Of a stretch of DNA of 14,313 nt, positions 1-6,169 are shown in pieces. The first letter of the stretch is position 1. Every line of letters starts with the position of its first letter. Source of the stretch: Bacillota bacterium (lineage in GTDB: Bacteria; Bacillota; Clostridia; Acetivibrionales; DSM-1351); contig JAEZOA010000040.1 of NCBI GenBank assembly GCA_023441625.1, positions 1 to 14,313 of the forward strand, given 5' to 3'. The notes under the pieces were generated by a model that saw nothing but the letters and a program-made list of their open reading frames with translations, was not told the DNA's origin and searched no databases. The position numbers were made by a program, and so were the translations under genes.

Positions 1-300
1 ACTGGCTTTTAACTTGTTTTTTTATACTCAAATTATATTTAATTTTACTACCTTATTTAGAAGATATTTTGAATATTAGAAACTGATGCTCTGGAAATTA
101 TCAATAAACTACATCTGAACTGTAACACTTCTCTAATCTAAACTAAATTACGAGAACCATCTAGTTTCCTGTATTTCTATTTCAGAAACAAATATTTTTT
201 CACAAATTAATCAAGTTCTATTTTAGTTCGTATAAAATACGAAAAAGCAAAACGTTCCCCTTTCTTCGCACGAACTGTAAAATAGCATAGGAGGTGAACG
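1..300. other. AT-rich non-coding stretch with a 17-bp palindrome
   Basis: No credible gene was found in these 300 bases on either strand. The one structure that stands out is at 227-243: TTCGTAT, three A residues, ATACGAA, a perfect 7+7 palindrome. The left arm can pair instead with ACGAACT at 270-276, through AGTTCGT at 225-231, so two mutually exclusive hairpins are possible. A TATAAA sequence lies inside the palindrome at 231-236, but no convincing -35 box precedes it. It could be an operator or a switching leader for the small reading frame at 305; nothing in the sequence decides between these. Confidence 0.4.
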
Positions 301-304
301 CTAA

Positions 305-376
305 GTGGAGGTTATTCTAAATAATTTAGGAGCAGAGGAGAGGGTAACGGGTTCCCATTTGAGGTGCATGAGTTAG
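305..376 (+). CDS. Candidate 23-residue peptide with perfect Shine-Dalgarno
   Basis: A GTG codon at 305 follows AGGAGGTGA (289-297), a nine-base match to the 16S rRNA 3' end, at about 10 nt spacing. The frame runs 23 codons to TAG at 374-376. The peptide begins MEVILNNLGAEER, continues with a Val-Thr-Gly-Ser-His segment, and ends Leu-Arg-Cys-Met-Ser. It has no hydrophobic leader and I do not recognise it. A perfect 10-bp inverted repeat (GTTATTCTAA at 311-320 and TTAGAATAAC at 373-382) brackets the coding part, so the message could fold on itself. It may be a leader peptide, the 5' remnant of a deleted gene, or a chance frame; the ribosome site is the main argument for translation. Confidence 0.4.
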   Translation: MEVILNNLGAEERVTGSHLRCMS

Positions 377-400
377 AATAACAGGTACTTTCACAAGGAA

Positions 401-467
401 AATCACAATATAGAAAAACATCCTGCTTTATCTTGTATTTAGGCAGGATGTTTCCTGTATTGTGATT
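401..467 (-). terminator. Long terminator hairpin of the membrane-protein gene
   Basis: The inner stem pairs AAACATCCTGC (416-426) with GCAGGATGTTT (443-453). An outer stem pairs AATCACAATA (401-410) with TATTGTGATT (458-467), with a short unpaired bulge between the two. Read on the minus strand the inner stem is followed by TTTTTC, as expected for a rho-independent terminator. The outer arm overlaps the TAA stop of the gene ending at 466. It could also stop plus-strand transcripts from the 305-376 region, although the U-run on that side is poor. Confidence 0.8.
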
Positions 468-1170
468 ACTTAATGGTTACTGAAAATGAAACAGGATGAT
501 TTTTAACAGGCATACTAAATACTTTTTTAAGTTGTTCCAATTCGTAAGTTTTAAACTTGTATCCCTTTGCCTTAAAATATTCTTGCATAGAAATAGGGTC
601 TTTAAGGAAAGTTAAAACAATTACATAATTACCTTTTTGTAAGTTAAGTGAAGTTCCAAGTGTAAACCATTCACATATATTCTGATAAACCAGAGTACCA
701 TTCTCAGAATAAATTTGAATGTCAGTGATAATACCTTTTGCTTCTAATTTCATCTCCATATTGTAAAGTTTGCTAACTTGCACCTTAAGTGGCAATTTCA
801 AATCTTTAGTTGAAGAATTTACTTCAATAGAAAGTGATTTTTCTAAAATAGGCTTCGGCATTAACGTACTACACCCAAGTATAACTATGATAGCTCCGAA
901 TACAATTCCTATAATTAAGCGTACCCAAAAAGCTTTGCTATGCTTAGTTCTATTTGCTAAAAGCAATTCGCAATGTATGTCTTTTATTTTCCAAAGTAAT
1001 CTGTTTTTAAATATAAAAAAAACAAGAAAAGCAATTATTATCAAAGCAGTAAAAGCCACGATTAATGGGTTTAGGCGAGTACCATCCAATAATTTTGTTA
1101 CATCATCACCTTCTGGTGGGGATGTAAACAAAGACATGACAGGAACTATAACCCATGCAAATATTACCAT
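466..1170 (-). CDS. Membrane protein of unknown function, 5' end doubtful
   Basis: The frame gives 234 residues if the ATG at 1168-1170 is used. I do not recognise the family. Three hydrophobic segments are visible: about residues 1-15, 35-54 and 82-99, the last ending in an Ile-Leu-Gly-Cys motif. They are followed by a polar, probably beta-rich C-terminal domain of about 130 residues that would face outside. Basic residues at 55-85 between segments two and three suggest a cytoplasmic loop. No Shine-Dalgarno precedes the ATG or the next in-frame ATG at 1137, and the frame stays open and hydrophobic for nine codons upstream. Together with the coding-like segment at 1176-1286 in another frame, this suggests a frameshift has removed the native start. 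It is a lone gene closed by its own terminator. Confidence 0.6.
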   Translation of the reverse strand: MVIFAWVIVPVMSLFTSPPEGDDVTKLLDGTRLNPLIVAFTALIIIAFLVFFIFKNRLLWKIKDIHCELLLANRTKHSKAFWVRLIIGIVFGAIIVILGCSTLMPKPILEKSLSIEVNSSTKDLKLPLKVQVSKLYNMEMKLEAKGIITDIQIYSENGTLVYQNICEWFTLGTSLNLQKGNYVIVLTFLKDPISMQEYFKAKGYKFKTYELEQLKKVFSMPVKNHPVSFSVTIK

Positions 1171-1175
1171 ACAGA

Positions 1176-1286
1176 TTATCTGAAGTAAACAAAATCTTTA
1201 TAGTCAAAAACTTTACCGATAATCCCAAGCTTTTGAGCAGAAGTCAGCCGTCGAAATCTGGTATACCCAATGCAATTACTTAATTA
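1176..1286 (-). pseudogene. Displaced 5' coding segment of the membrane-protein gene (possible)
   Basis: On the minus strand, in a frame shifted relative to 466-1170, an open stretch of 36 codons has a plausible protein composition. It contains TRFRRLTSAQKLGIIGKVFD followed by YKDFVYFR, then a TAA at 1176-1178. A basic amphipathic segment ending in aromatic residues is what would be expected just before the hydrophobic start of the downstream frame. A single one- or two-base indel near 1180 would join the two. There is no start codon with a ribosome site in this segment, so the true 5' end is also missing or further upstream. The reading as one broken gene is inference. Confidence 0.3.
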
Positions 1287-1542
1287 ATTCGTATTTACAT
1301 AAAATAATTCAGTTTAAATTCTGCAATAAAGCACTGTAGGCCTATTGGTTTAGATTATAATTTTAACCAACTACACAGATATAACGAAACAAGTCCAAAA
1401 GTAGTTAATTTAACTTATTTTTGGTTTTATTTACGGAAGGCTGTTATAGTCTATTGACTTTAGATAAACTCATAGGGAATTATAAGAACACGTGTATTAA
1501 TGGTGGGTTCATCGTGATGGTGTTATTATAACGAAAAAAGTT

Positions 1543-1580
1543 AAGAGCGGTTAGGGTATTAAGCCTTGACCGCTCTTTTT
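1543..1580 (+). terminator. Rho-independent terminator without an obvious gene
   Basis: AAGAGCGGT (1543-1551) pairs perfectly with ACCGCTCTT (1569-1577), with an additional inner AGG/CCT pairing, followed by a run of five T (1576-1580). It points on the plus strand. There is no protein gene for it to end: the neighbouring upstream gene runs the other way. It either ends a short non-coding RNA starting somewhere around 1450-1490 or survives from a deleted gene. Confidence 0.8.
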
Positions 1581-1723
1581 ATAATTGTAAATATTTACAG
1601 TTTAGTGTATACTTCTCTTAAGTAAGTAATATTTGTTAAGAACACTAAATTATGAGCATTAGGTTGTATTGTGCAAAAAAATATATAATTCTGAATAAAA
1701 ATATGGATATTAGTCTAAACCTC

Positions 1724-1754
1724 TTGACCTTGACACCGTGTCGTACTTTATATT
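1724..1754 (+). promoter_or_regulatory. MerR-type promoter with 19-bp spacer and operator dyad
   Basis: TTGACC at 1724-1729 and TATATT at 1749-1754 are separated by 19 bp, the over-long spacing characteristic of promoters that MerR-family activators untwist. The spacer contains a perfect dyad, GACAC-C-GTGTC, at 1732-1742. It sits about 30 bp upstream of the merR-like start codon, as expected for autoregulation. The promoter looks intact even though the regulator gene is broken, so it may now respond to another MerR protein in the cell or fire only at a basal level. Confidence 0.7.
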
Positions 1755-1782
1755 CAAAATAGAAAAGAAGTGAGGTTGTGAT

Positions 1783-2229
1783 ATGGAGCTTCAAACAATC
1801 AGTCAGGTGTCAAGGGATTACGGAATTTCTACAAGAATGTTACGTTATTTTGAACAGGCGGGTTTAATTCTAAGTCTTCGGAAAGACAATTATGCTTACC
1901 GGGTTTATGACCAAAACGCCGTGAACCGCTTGAGGCAAATCATAGTTTTGCGTAAGCTGCGTGTTCCAGTGAAGCAAATCATAAGCATACGCTCATGTGC
2001 TAAGGGCGTGGGATTTCCAGGATTGGAGGCGGCTTAAAAAATGGGTTGGTGCAAGCGATAAATACAAAATGATTGGGGTTCTCAACGATGGTACTCGCCC
2101 GAAACAGCCTTTGGACAAGGTTTTGAAGAAACTTTGAATTTTTATAACTATATACAAAAGCACAATTCTGAAATGAGTTATTTACAGCTTGATTTGCTAT
2201 TCCCTATAAAGGAGAAGGAAAATGGATGA
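1783..2229 (+). pseudogene. MerR-family regulator with GyrI-like domain, degraded
   Basis: The ATG at 1783 opens a canonical MerR DNA-binding domain: helix-turn-helix TISQVSRDYGISTRMLRYFE, then the wing Tyr-Arg-Val-Tyr-Asp and the helix ending RKLRVPVKQI at about residue 67. After that the match stops abruptly and the frame ends with TAA at 2035-2037. The C-terminal end of a GyrI-like effector-binding domain can still be read downstream: KWVGASDKYKM in another frame (from about 2039), then the original frame again from about 2074, including ETAFGQGFEETLNFYNYIQK and finishing QLDLLFPIKEKENG with stop at 2227-2229. Full-length relatives of this type are roughly 270-300 residues, so most of the coiled-coil linker and effector domain is deleted. 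The product could at most be a short DNA-binding fragment of 84 residues. Recognition is from motif memory of the family. Confidence 0.8.
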
Positions 2230-2833
2230 TTTTAAAATCGGCTCAACAGTATCATTTGGTGATTATAACTGGCGCGTTCTTGACATACAAGACAGTAGGG
2301 CTTTGATTATAACCGAATATATTATAGAACAGCGTTCTTACCATGAAGCTTATAAAGATATAACATGGGCTGACTGCTCGTTAAGAAAATATCTTAACGG
2401 TGAATTTTATAATAAGTTCACCGAGACTGAAAGATCAAGAATAATTCCGGTATTAAATAAGAATACCGACAATCAGTGGTATGGTTCAAAAGGCGGAACA
2501 GATACGCAAGACAGCATATTTTTGTTAAGCATTGAGGAAGTAGTGTGCCAATACTTCGGTAATAGCAGTTCAATACTATACAACCCAGGAAAAAATCAAA
2601 GATATTGGTTTGAAAGAAAAGATAAAAACAACAGTAAGCGAGTAGCAAGACTTGAAGGTAAAGATTGGCCTCTTTGGTGGTGGCTTCGGTCGCCTGGTCG
2701 AGTGAATTTAAAAGCCGTATACATCCACGGTAACGGTGATATAGGTATTCAAGGCAACAACATATTGAAAGGCAATATCGGTGAGGGCTATTGCGCAGGC
2801 GGCGTTCGCCCAGCTTTGTGGCTAAAGCTGTAA
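2222..2833 (+). CDS. DUF6273-domain protein
   Basis: The 203-residue product matches the DUF6273 pattern along its whole length: an N-terminal WRVLDIQDSRALIITEYII strand pair, a TWADCSLRKYLN-like block (here ITWADCSLRKYLNGEFYNKF), IFLLSIEEV at about 99-107, the tryptophan-rich WWWLRSPG at about 152-159, and the closing GGVRPALWLKL. The function is unknown; the WLRSPG and GVRPALWL ends recall C-type-lectin-like/formylglycine-enzyme-like folds that present a variable surface, which is inference. No signal peptide or membrane segment is seen, so it is probably cytoplasmic. The ATG has AAAGGAG (2208-2214) 7 nt upstream and overlaps the last 8 bases of the MerR remnant, which indicates a former translationally coupled regulator-target pair. 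It looks intact although its partner is broken. Confidence 0.8.
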   Translation: MDDFKIGSTVSFGDYNWRVLDIQDSRALIITEYIIEQRSYHEAYKDITWADCSLRKYLNGEFYNKFTETERSRIIPVLNKNTDNQWYGSKGGTDTQDSIFLLSIEEVVCQYFGNSSSILYNPGKNQRYWFERKDKNNSKRVARLEGKDWPLWWWLRSPGRVNLKAVYIHGNGDIGIQGNNILKGNIGEGYCAGGVRPALWLKL

Positions 2834-3138
2834 ATCTTAGGTCACTTTTCAAGTGGTTTGACTATAGTTTAGCAATCCGTATCACAAGGGCTGTGATAAA
2901 TCATAATCATGGTTCTGAGTTTTTTTATATGGACTTTGTGAATAAGACAGAAACTGCGCAGGGGCGAATTATATAAAACAATGACTAACCATGCCCCAAA
3001 TAGAATGGACAACGCTGTTGCTATCAAGACGTATATGCGAGCGCTTGACTAAATGGAATATTAAATACCCGTAAGGTAGTAAAGACAAAGAGACAAGGTT
3101 TTTCGACAATAACTGAAAAATATCTAAAAGTACGTTAT
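2834..3138. other. Gene remnant zone before the intron end
   Basis: No credible complete gene is seen here. A 23-codon frame from ATG at 2981 to TAA at 3050-3052 (starting MTNHAPNRMDNAVAIK) looks protein-like in composition but has no Shine-Dalgarno and I do not recognise it. No reverse-transcriptase motif (such as YADD) and no GUGYG intron 5' end could be found in this interval, so whatever preceded the intron domains downstream has been lost. Confidence 0.4.
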
Positions 3139-3212
3139 TGAACCGCCGTATACAGAGCCGTTTGTACGGTGGTGAGGGGTAGTTGAAGTAATCAGCTACC
3201 TCCTATTCTATT
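3139..3212 (+). ncRNA. 3' end (domains V and VI) of a truncated group II intron
   Basis: Domain V is recognisable: ACCGCCGTA (3142-3150) pairs over nine positions with TACGGTGGT (3165-3173), including one G-U pair, around a 14-nt apical part, the size and layout of the catalytic hairpin of bacterial group II introns. It is followed by a second hairpin, GGTAGTTGA (3178-3186) / TCAGCTACC (3192-3200), in the position of domain VI, and then a CCTCCTATTCTATTT tail like the 3' ends of many bacterial introns. Domains I-IV and the maturase/reverse transcriptase are absent upstream, so this is a dead remnant or the tail of an intron with a large deletion. Its end lies about 10 nt from the stop codon of the convergent kinase gene. 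Confidence 0.75.
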
Positions 3213-3221
3213 TGAGGGCTT

Positions 3222-4493
3222 TTATACAGTAGCCTGAAATATAAACCAGCCATCCTTAACCGAAAACTGGCATATGCCGCCATGCTTTTCTACGATATGA
3301 GCCATACTTTTTGTGCCAAAACCATGTCCCTGTTCTTTCGATATGGGGAAGCCTTGATAGAAAATCGGTTCAGTCTGATAACTGTTGCGAATTTCGATGC
3401 ACAGCTTATTGTTTTTAGAATACATACGCAGTTTGATATAGCGTTTATTGCTGTCGGCTAAATTTTCACAGGCAAGTATGGCGTTTTCCAAAGCGTTTGA
3501 CAATAGTGAACAAAGCTCGGTGTCGCTAAAGGTCAGCGAGTCAGGTAGCTTCGCATCGATCGTTAACATGATTCCCGATTGCTTTGCTTTGAATGCGAAA
3601 GCTGACAAAATCAGATTGACGGTTTCGTTTTCGCAAAAGCGTATGGGCGTGATGGCGTCTATGTCGGACTGGGCAATCCGCAGATACTCCTTAATCTCCT
3701 CTATGCGTTCCTTGGATGCCAGGCCCTGTAAAAGAGCGAAATGGTGCCGCATATCGTGCCGATAGGCCGCGGCATTCTGCTGCATCTGCCGCAGAGAAGC
3801 AAATTCCGTTTGCGCATGCTGGAACTGCATGTCCAGCATATCCCTCTCTCTTTGAACACTTACCTGTTTTTGCGTTTCGGCGTAGTAAAGAAGGACAAAC
3901 ACAAAATAGAATGCCGACGTCACGAAGGGCATGAACTGCACAGCTGCGTGTGCTCCACTGTACATAAGATCGGTATAAACAGTGGTGGCTTGATCGAACA
4001 GATAGTAAAGAGCCGGCATGGCGCAAAACAGCAGGCAGGATTTAACAGAGCGTTCCATCAAATGGCTAATAGACATCACCACATATTTTTGCAGGAAATA
4101 GTACATCATAAACGCAGCCACGATATAGCTGGCATGGTTTATGGAAGCACTGTCAAAAGTGGCACCAGCGACACTGCCAATCCAACGGGGAGGCTGGCAA
4201 CACAGGAAGGAGGCAAACATACTGGTTACTGAAATCAGCCACGGGCGCTTTAAGTACGCGATGATAAAAACAGTCACCGGTAAATGGGCGAGCAGCGGGT
4301 ATATTTTCATCGTCACAGCCATACCCCAGAGACTCAAGCTGATGAGCTGCAAAGTAAATATAAAGACAGTAAAGCAACCAAAAGTAATATAATTTTTCCG
4401 TGTACGCACCATCCCAGCGAAACTGACCGCAACCGCCGAACCGAACAAAAAGGCAATCCAATAACGAGAGAATTCAATTGCAGTTGCAATCAT
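3222..4493 (-). CDS. GHKL sensor histidine kinase (AgrC/HPK10 type)
   Basis: The 423-residue membrane kinase is predicted to sense a signal through its N-terminal membrane domain and phosphorylate the LytTR regulator encoded upstream. About six hydrophobic segments fill residues 8-205. A helical linker (about 206-240) leads to the phospho-acceptor box AAAYRHDMRHHF with His246. The ATP-binding domain has the N-box LSNALENAI (Asn333, Asn337) and a glycine-rich GHGFGTKS at 389-396. The architecture and length fit AgrC-like kinases that bind peptides, but no AgrB-like gene lies in the window, so the ligand is unknown. The start has GAGGAGGGA about 8 nt upstream and its ATG overlaps the TGA of the 29-codon micro-ORF by four bases, so translation is coupled. 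No clear terminator follows; the intron remnant lies convergently beyond the stop. Confidence 0.9.
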   Translation of the reverse strand: MIATAIEFSRYWIAFLFGSAVAVSFAGMVRTRKNYITFGCFTVFIFTLQLISLSLWGMAVTMKIYPLLAHLPVTVFIIAYLKRPWLISVTSMFASFLCCQPPRWIGSVAGATFDSASINHASYIVAAFMMYYFLQKYVVMSISHLMERSVKSCLLFCAMPALYYLFDQATTVYTDLMYSGAHAAVQFMPFVTSAFYFVFVLLYYAETQKQVSVQRERDMLDMQFQHAQTEFASLRQMQQNAAAYRHDMRHHFALLQGLASKERIEEIKEYLRIAQSDIDAITPIRFCENETVNLILSAFAFKAKQSGIMLTIDAKLPDSLTFSDTELCSLLSNALENAILACENLADSNKRYIKLRMYSKNNKLCIEIRNSYQTEPIFYQGFPISKEQGHGFGTKSMAHIVEKHGGICQFSVKDGWFIFQATV

Positions 4494-4579
4494 TTCCGGG
4501 GTCCCTCCTCATAACGACACAAGCTCAGGTAATCATTAGAAATGGTGTTCACAAGCACCTGTGTATTCAACTCCTCCAT
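4490..4579 (-). CDS. 29-residue micro-ORF between response regulator and kinase
   Basis: On the minus strand an ATG at 4577-4579 opens 29 codons ending in TGA at 4490-4492. It starts 3 nt after the regulator stop, its ribosome site GGAGGGAG lies inside the regulator's last codons about 8 nt upstream, and its stop overlaps the kinase ATG as ATGA. That packing is typical of a real, translationally coupled gene. The peptide starts MEELNTQVLVNTISNDYL, has a single Cys at residue 21, and ends Glu-Glu-Gly-Pro-Arg-Lys. It has no hydrophobic leader and no CxxxxF/W-like autoinducer pattern, so it is not an obvious AgrD. It might act as a cytoplasmic adaptor between kinase and regulator, be a signal precursor of unknown type, or serve only to couple translation. 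I know of no family for it. Confidence 0.6.
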   Translation of the reverse strand: MEELNTQVLVNTISNDYLSLCRYEEGPRK

Positions 4580-4582
4580 TCC

Positions 4583-5308
4583 TTATTCTCCCTCCATTTG
4601 ATAAGCTAGATATTGTTGCTTGATTTCACGAGCCTTTCCTTGGGCAATTGGAACAGCTGAAAGAGTCTGAAGGGTCACTTGGCGGTTTTCGATGGTATCC
4701 ACATACTGCATATTCACAATATAGGAACGATGGGTTTTGATAAAGCGCCTGAATTTCAGCAGATTCTCACAGACTGAGGAGAAAGGCTCAGTGCACTCAA
4801 TTACCTTACCTGACAGCAGATGATATAACACATTTCTGTTAATGACCTCAGCAAAAACCAAATTAGAGATTAGTATTTTTTGAATTCCTTCATTACTCTT
4901 TACGATAACAGCATCATTATTTTCTTCTACCTTTATCCGCTCCAGCATTTCATCAAAGGTGAAGAATAATTTCTCTTTCGATATGGGCTTTAATACATAG
5001 TTAATAGCCTTCACCGAGTAGCTTTCCAAAGCAAACTCGGAAGAAGATGTAAAAAACAGAATTGGCGCATTTTTGTCAAAGGAACGGATTTCCTTTGCAA
5101 CATCAATGCCTGAATATCCTGGCATGATAATATCCAGACAATATATATCAAACTTTTTTCCTTTCTCTAATGCTGAAATCAACTCAAATCCGTTTATAAA
5201 GACGGCATAATCGCAGTTCAAATGCTTTGTAGACCTGTATTGGGTTATAAGCTGCATCATATTAGATAATTCGTCTATATTATCATCGCAGACTGCAATC
5301 TGTATCAT
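4583..5308 (-). CDS. LytTR-family response regulator
   Basis: The 241-residue protein joins a receiver domain (about 1-120) to a LytTR DNA-binding domain (about 138-237). The acidic pocket is Asp8-Asp9, the phosphorylated residue is Asp59 in YCLDIIMPGYSG, and the conserved Thr87 and Lys107 (in NYVLKPIS) are present, so it should be phosphorylatable. The output domain carries the FRRFIKTHRSYIVNMQYV block typical of LytTR proteins, which bind pairs of direct repeats as dimers. The ATG is preceded by GGAGGT with a 6-nt gap. It is first in an operon with the micro-ORF and the kinase, and diverges from the LemA/protease operon across 195-201 bp, which makes that operon a likely target (inference). 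Confidence 0.92.
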   Translation of the reverse strand: MIQIAVCDDNIDELSNMMQLITQYRSTKHLNCDYAVFINGFELISALEKGKKFDIYCLDIIMPGYSGIDVAKEIRSFDKNAPILFFTSSSEFALESYSVKAINYVLKPISKEKLFFTFDEMLERIKVEENNDAVIVKSNEGIQKILISNLVFAEVINRNVLYHLLSGKVIECTEPFSSVCENLLKFRRFIKTHRSYIVNMQYVDTIENRQVTLQTLSAVPIAQGKAREIKQQYLAYQMEGE

Positions 5309-5464
5309 AGGGAAACCTCCATTTCTCTCTTTATTCTAACATAATAGTTGAATATTCGACATAACATTTCGTGCAAAAAAAACAATGCTTCATACAGTAG
5401 TTGGTTTCTTTAAGAAATTTTTGTTAGATTGAACTCAGTGAGCCTTATGCAAAATAACAATTGC

Positions 5465-5488
5465 CGTTTTATTCAAGTTGATAAAACG
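5465..5488 (+). promoter_or_regulatory. 8-bp perfect inverted repeat ahead of lemA
   Basis: CGTTTTAT (5465-5472) and ATAAAACG (5481-5488) form a perfect inverted repeat with an 8-nt spacer, ending about 6 nt before the Shine-Dalgarno AAGGAGG of the LemA gene. It may be an operator in the divergent intergenic region or a small 5'-leader hairpin that limits access to the ribosome site. No paired LytTR-type direct repeats were recognised nearby. Confidence 0.45.
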
Positions 5489-5509
5489 TAAAAGAAGGAG
5501 GAAATGACG

Positions 5510-6169
5510 ATGCTTCCAACTTTCATCGCAATCATCGCAGTTTCTGTGATAATTGCTCTATGGATAATCTCTACACAGCGCAAACTCGTGGTGCTTGATG
5601 AGAATATTAGCAATGCCCTGATCCAGATCGGAGTACAGGTGTCAAGCCGCTTCGACGCTCTGACAGCTCTGTTGGATCTGACTAAAGGCTATTCGAAACA
5701 TGAGAGTGAAACTTTAATTGAAACCATTAAATCCAGAAGAAGCGTGATAACAGCAAAATCTACACCAAATGATGTGCTTCGCCAGGAAGGAATTATTTCC
5801 GAGGCATTAGGCCGTATTGCCTTGGTGACGGAGCAATATCCCGAACTAAAAGCTAACCAAAATTATATTAAGACAATGGACGCAGTCCAAACCTTTGAAA
5901 ACATGGTACGTACCAGTCGCTTGATTTACAACGACAGCGTCACAAAGCTGAACCGTGAAATCCGGATGTTCCCAGTCTCCATGATTGCCGGTATGTTAAG
6001 CTTTCGGAAAAGAGAGTATCTGGAGGAGAAGGCGACCAAGGTCGATATGCCAAGCATGAAATATCATACTCACTCTTTTACCAGAGAAGAAATCCAAAGG
6101 CTACAGACAATTCTGAAACAAGAGAAAACAACTTCACGAGTTGAGGAGGAACGCCCATATGAAAAATAA
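5510..6169 (+). CDS. LemA family protein
   Basis: With the chosen start the protein has 219 residues. One N-terminal membrane helix (about 4-20) is followed by a long helical-bundle body, the classic LemA layout with the bulk of the protein outside the membrane helix. Family signatures are visible: NALIQIGVQVSSRFDAL (about 35-51), EQYPELKANQNY (108-119), the LNREIRMFPVSMIAGM block (147-162) and FRKREYLEE. LemA proteins have no agreed biochemical role; they are often encoded next to membrane or secreted proteins. The ATG at 5510 is preferred to the ATG at 5504 because AAGGAGG (5495-5501) lies 8 nt upstream of the former and only 2 nt from the latter. Its end overlaps the start of the protease gene by 11 bases, so the two genes form an operon. 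The C-terminal 40 residues are charged and probably flexible. Confidence 0.9.
   Translation: MLPTFIAIIAVSVIIALWIISTQRKLVVLDENISNALIQIGVQVSSRFDALTALLDLTKGYSKHESETLIETIKSRRSVITAKSTPNDVLRQEGIISEALGRIALVTEQYPELKANQNYIKTMDAVQTFENMVRTSRLIYNDSVTKLNREIRMFPVSMIAGMLSFRKREYLEEKATKVDMPSMKYHTHSFTREEIQRLQTILKQEKTTSRVEEERPYEK

Larger units (their letters stand above)
1287..1782. other. Non-coding stretch between membrane protein and MerR remnant
   Basis: No credible protein gene is visible in these roughly 500 bases. It holds an orphan terminator (1543-1580), weak promoter-like hexamers upstream of it (TTGGTT at 1421 with TATAGT at 1445; TTGACT at 1454), a 6-bp inverted repeat TTGGTT/AACCAA (1345-1350 and 1365-1370), and the MerR-type promoter at 1724-1754. 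The rest is AT-rich and featureless to the eye. Confidence 0.6.

Noticed and set aside
770..1183. 137-codon plus-strand frame
   Set aside because: It is the antisense shadow of the membrane-protein gene; no ribosome site and no family resemblance.
2418..2852. 144-codon minus-strand frame over the DUF6273 gene
   Set aside because: The plus-strand frame has clear DUF6273 motifs and a good ribosome site; the minus frame has neither.
3178..3200. Hairpin behind the kinase gene as its terminator
   Set aside because: On the minus strand it is not followed by a U-run, and it fits intron domain VI better because of the domain V hairpin beside it.
3448..4514. Several plus-strand frames of 72-163 codons opposite the sensor kinase
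   Set aside because: They lie antisense to a full-length kinase with all catalytic motifs, have no ribosome sites, and their translations look like low-complexity shadows.
4490..4579. Micro-ORF as an AgrD-type cyclic autoinducer precursor
   Set aside because: No amphipathic leader, no recognisable thiolactone core or acidic tail of the AgrD kind, and no AgrB in the window; kept only as an unassigned micropeptide.
5309..5503. LytTR binding sites in the divergent intergenic region
   Set aside because: ATAGTTGAA and GTAGTTGGT share a TAGTTG core but are about 50 bp apart and not the one-helical-turn-spaced direct repeats expected.
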